Below are positions 63,041-64,000 of a stretch of 64,000 nucleotides of DNA, piece after piece (the first letter of the stretch is position 1; every line of letters starts with the position of its first letter). This DNA comes from Aliivibrio sp. EL58 (GTDB lineage Bacteria > Pseudomonadota > Gammaproteobacteria > Enterobacterales > Vibrionaceae), in the NCBI RefSeq assembly GCF_900312675.1, contig NZ_OMPC01000001.1:223140-287139 (forward strand). The letters run 5' to 3'. The translations under genes were made by a program, and so were the position numbers. The notes beneath the pieces were generated by a model. The model searched no databases. It was not told the origin of the DNA and saw nothing but the letters and a program-made list of their open reading frames with translations.

Positions 63041-63628
63041 ATGAAATACACGCTACTGCTTCTACTCACTCTATTTACTTCTGTTAGTTTTGCCAATAGC
63101 GAAGAAAAAATTACCCCACCTCTTATCAGTATTAACGCCATGGTTGATATTAAAGGCATTGAACAATCAGCAGAACAAGGCGCCCAAGCAATGCAAAGAA
63201 TGGCAAACTCCCTTGAACTCATCGCACAAAATAGAAACCTCACTCCAGAGCAACAACAAAATATTCATAAAACAATAGAAAACATCAATAACCTTGTCGA
63301 TGTATCATCTAACTCTCTTCAATCTTTACCCACTTTTTTAAAAGAATCCAAAGAAACCCTTTCAACAACCAGCACCCAATTCTTTGATGATCTCACTTTT
63401 AAAGTCATTTTATTACTTGCTATCGTTGTTCTTGCCTTAGTCGCAATTATTGCCTGCTTCTATTGGTTTATTCTTCGTCCGTTACAAAATACCCTATTAC
63501 AAGCAACTACCAATATTTCAACCATGGCAAAAGCCATCGAGAATTCAGCTTTATCTCTTGAAATGACCAATAAGAATCACGACAATATTTTACAGTTACT
63601 AAGCCAAGAAAAGGATAATCAATCCTAG
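63041..63628 (+). CDS. Hypothetical secreted/membrane protein with coiled coil and one TM helix
   Basis: A 195-aa protein from ATG 63041 (MKYTLLLLLTLFTSVSFANS), with AAAGGA upstream. It has a signal peptide (1-18), a periplasmic part rich in Gln/Asn with heptad character (QSAEQGAQAMQRMANSLELI, NLTPEQQQNIHKTIENINNLVDV), then a TM helix at ~127-149 (VILLLAIVVLALVAIIACFYWFIL) and a short cytoplasmic helical tail. I do not recognise the family. It is divergent from the btu riboswitch and co-directional with the adenosyltransferase-like gene, 54 bp ahead. Confidence 0.75.
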   Translation: MKYTLLLLLTLFTSVSFANSEEKITPPLISINAMVDIKGIEQSAEQGAQAMQRMANSLELIAQNRNLTPEQQQNIHKTIENINNLVDVSSNSLQSLPTFLKESKETLSTTSTQFFDDLTFKVILLLAIVVLALVAIIACFYWFILRPLQNTLLQATTNISTMAKAIENSALSLEMTNKNHDNILQLLSQEKDNQS

Positions 63629-63682
63629 AGTAGACGTGATAAAGTATATTCACTCTTTCATTGATAACTAAGTGATTTAATT

Positions 63683-64000
63683 ATGGCACTAAAAGCATCT
63701 GGTGTGGTTGGTGAGCTTTCATACCCTTTCATTTTTGAAGACAGTCCATTGTGTGATTTTGAAATATTAACCGATGAGTTATGTGCCTATACTGGTTTGG
63801 CTCTTTCCCAAATCACTCATGTGCAAGTAAGAGGATCTCTAGAGCGTTTGCAGCCAAAGATATTTCATCTAAATGGTTCAATACGTGGAAAGTGCGGTAT
63901 TTTTGAAGAAGATGTACAAGAACTACTTGCTGAAATGCTTGCGTTTAAAGAACAAGTTGAAGATAAAGGAAAACGTTTTGTTCTTCCAAGAGGAACAGGG
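63683..64000 (+). CDS. PduO-type cobalamin adenosyltransferase-like protein (partial at right edge)
   Basis: I translated from ATG 63683: 106 residues are open to the edge. EILTDELCAYTGLALSQI, LERLQPKIFHLNGSI, EEDVQELLAEMLAF and FVLPRGTG match, in order, the DELNAALGLA, LERIQNxLFDLGA, EEDVxxLE and FILPGGT blocks of PduO-type ATP:cob(I)alamin adenosyltransferases. The N-terminal GDxGxTSL ATP motif is absent: the protein starts MALKASGVVGELSYPF. It may be a degenerate or divergent member. Proximity to a B12 riboswitch and transporter fits a cobalamin role. Confidence 0.65.
   Translation, partial: MALKASGVVGELSYPFIFEDSPLCDFEILTDELCAYTGLALSQITHVQVRGSLERLQPKIFHLNGSIRGKCGIFEEDVQELLAEMLAFKEQVEDKGKRFVLPRGTG

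Noticed and set aside
1..64000. tRNA, rRNA, CRISPR arrays, insertion sequences or prophage genes.
   Set aside because: No tRNA T-loop contexts, spaced direct repeats, transposase motifs or phage structural genes were noticed in reading both strands; an automated scan was not possible.

Overview
This AT-rich, densely packed window comes from a gammaproteobacterium and looks like a Vibrionaceae chromosome, most likely Aliivibrio or a close relative. The basis is family content and order: a Tad/Flp locus, many c-di-GMP and two-component genes, a ttr respiratory cluster, an MshQ-like protein, and YjjI/YjjW, YidA, YhaJ/YhaK and MneA homologues. The genus call is inference from gene content. I saw no tRNA, rRNA, insertion sequence, prophage or CRISPR array.

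Layout. 1-5507: left-truncated tad/flp pilus operon on the minus strand (flp, tadV, rcpC, rcpA, rcpB, tadZ, tadA). 5896-7517: an XRE regulator, a stand-alone receiver and a stand-alone HPt protein, all overlapping or nearly so, which share a 37-bp operator-like element with the flp promoter region. 7749-12827: an orphan YnjB-like binding protein, then eptA with a two-component pair and a PmrA-like direct repeat. 13027-21000: membrane, metabolic and phosphodiester genes. 21369-29754: a RocSAR/SadARS-like signalling cluster (BvgS-type kinase with a G10 tract, REC-EAL protein, LuxR-type regulator, GGDEF protein, LysR regulator) plus a divergent paralogous regulator. 29954-33730: an MshQ-like giant protein outside any MSHA locus. 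33942-36221: pirin, DoxX and YhaJ-type LysR. 36327-39454: a binding protein overlapping a diguanylate cyclase. 39574-47209: ttrRS and ttrBCA, tetrathionate respiration. 47488-57781: a possible ttr-linked periplasmic protein, Bcr-like MFS with AraC regulator, YjjI/YjjW glycyl radical pair, methyltransferase, LysR, Mn-riboswitch-controlled mneA, nfsA and sdaA. 57878-59734: a chemoreceptor set between two near-identical terminators. 60015-64000: a cobalamin-riboswitch-controlled btuFCD operon whose ATPase gene is frameshifted, and a divergent cobalamin-adenosyltransferase-like gene running off the right edge.

The dominant themes are surface attachment and c-di-GMP signalling (Tad pilus, MshQ-like protein, two diguanylate cyclases, one phosphodiesterase), sensing of small molecules through periplasmic binding folds (RocS-like kinase, TtrS, two solitary binding proteins, chemoreceptor), and anaerobic metabolism (tetrathionate reductase, glycyl radical enzyme, serine deaminase). 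The most notable non-coding signals are the shared tad/XRE inverted repeat, the duplicated TGTGGAAAACCACA palindrome at both ends of ttrBCA, the G10 tract in the hybrid kinase, two riboswitches, and the repeated terminators around the chemoreceptor.
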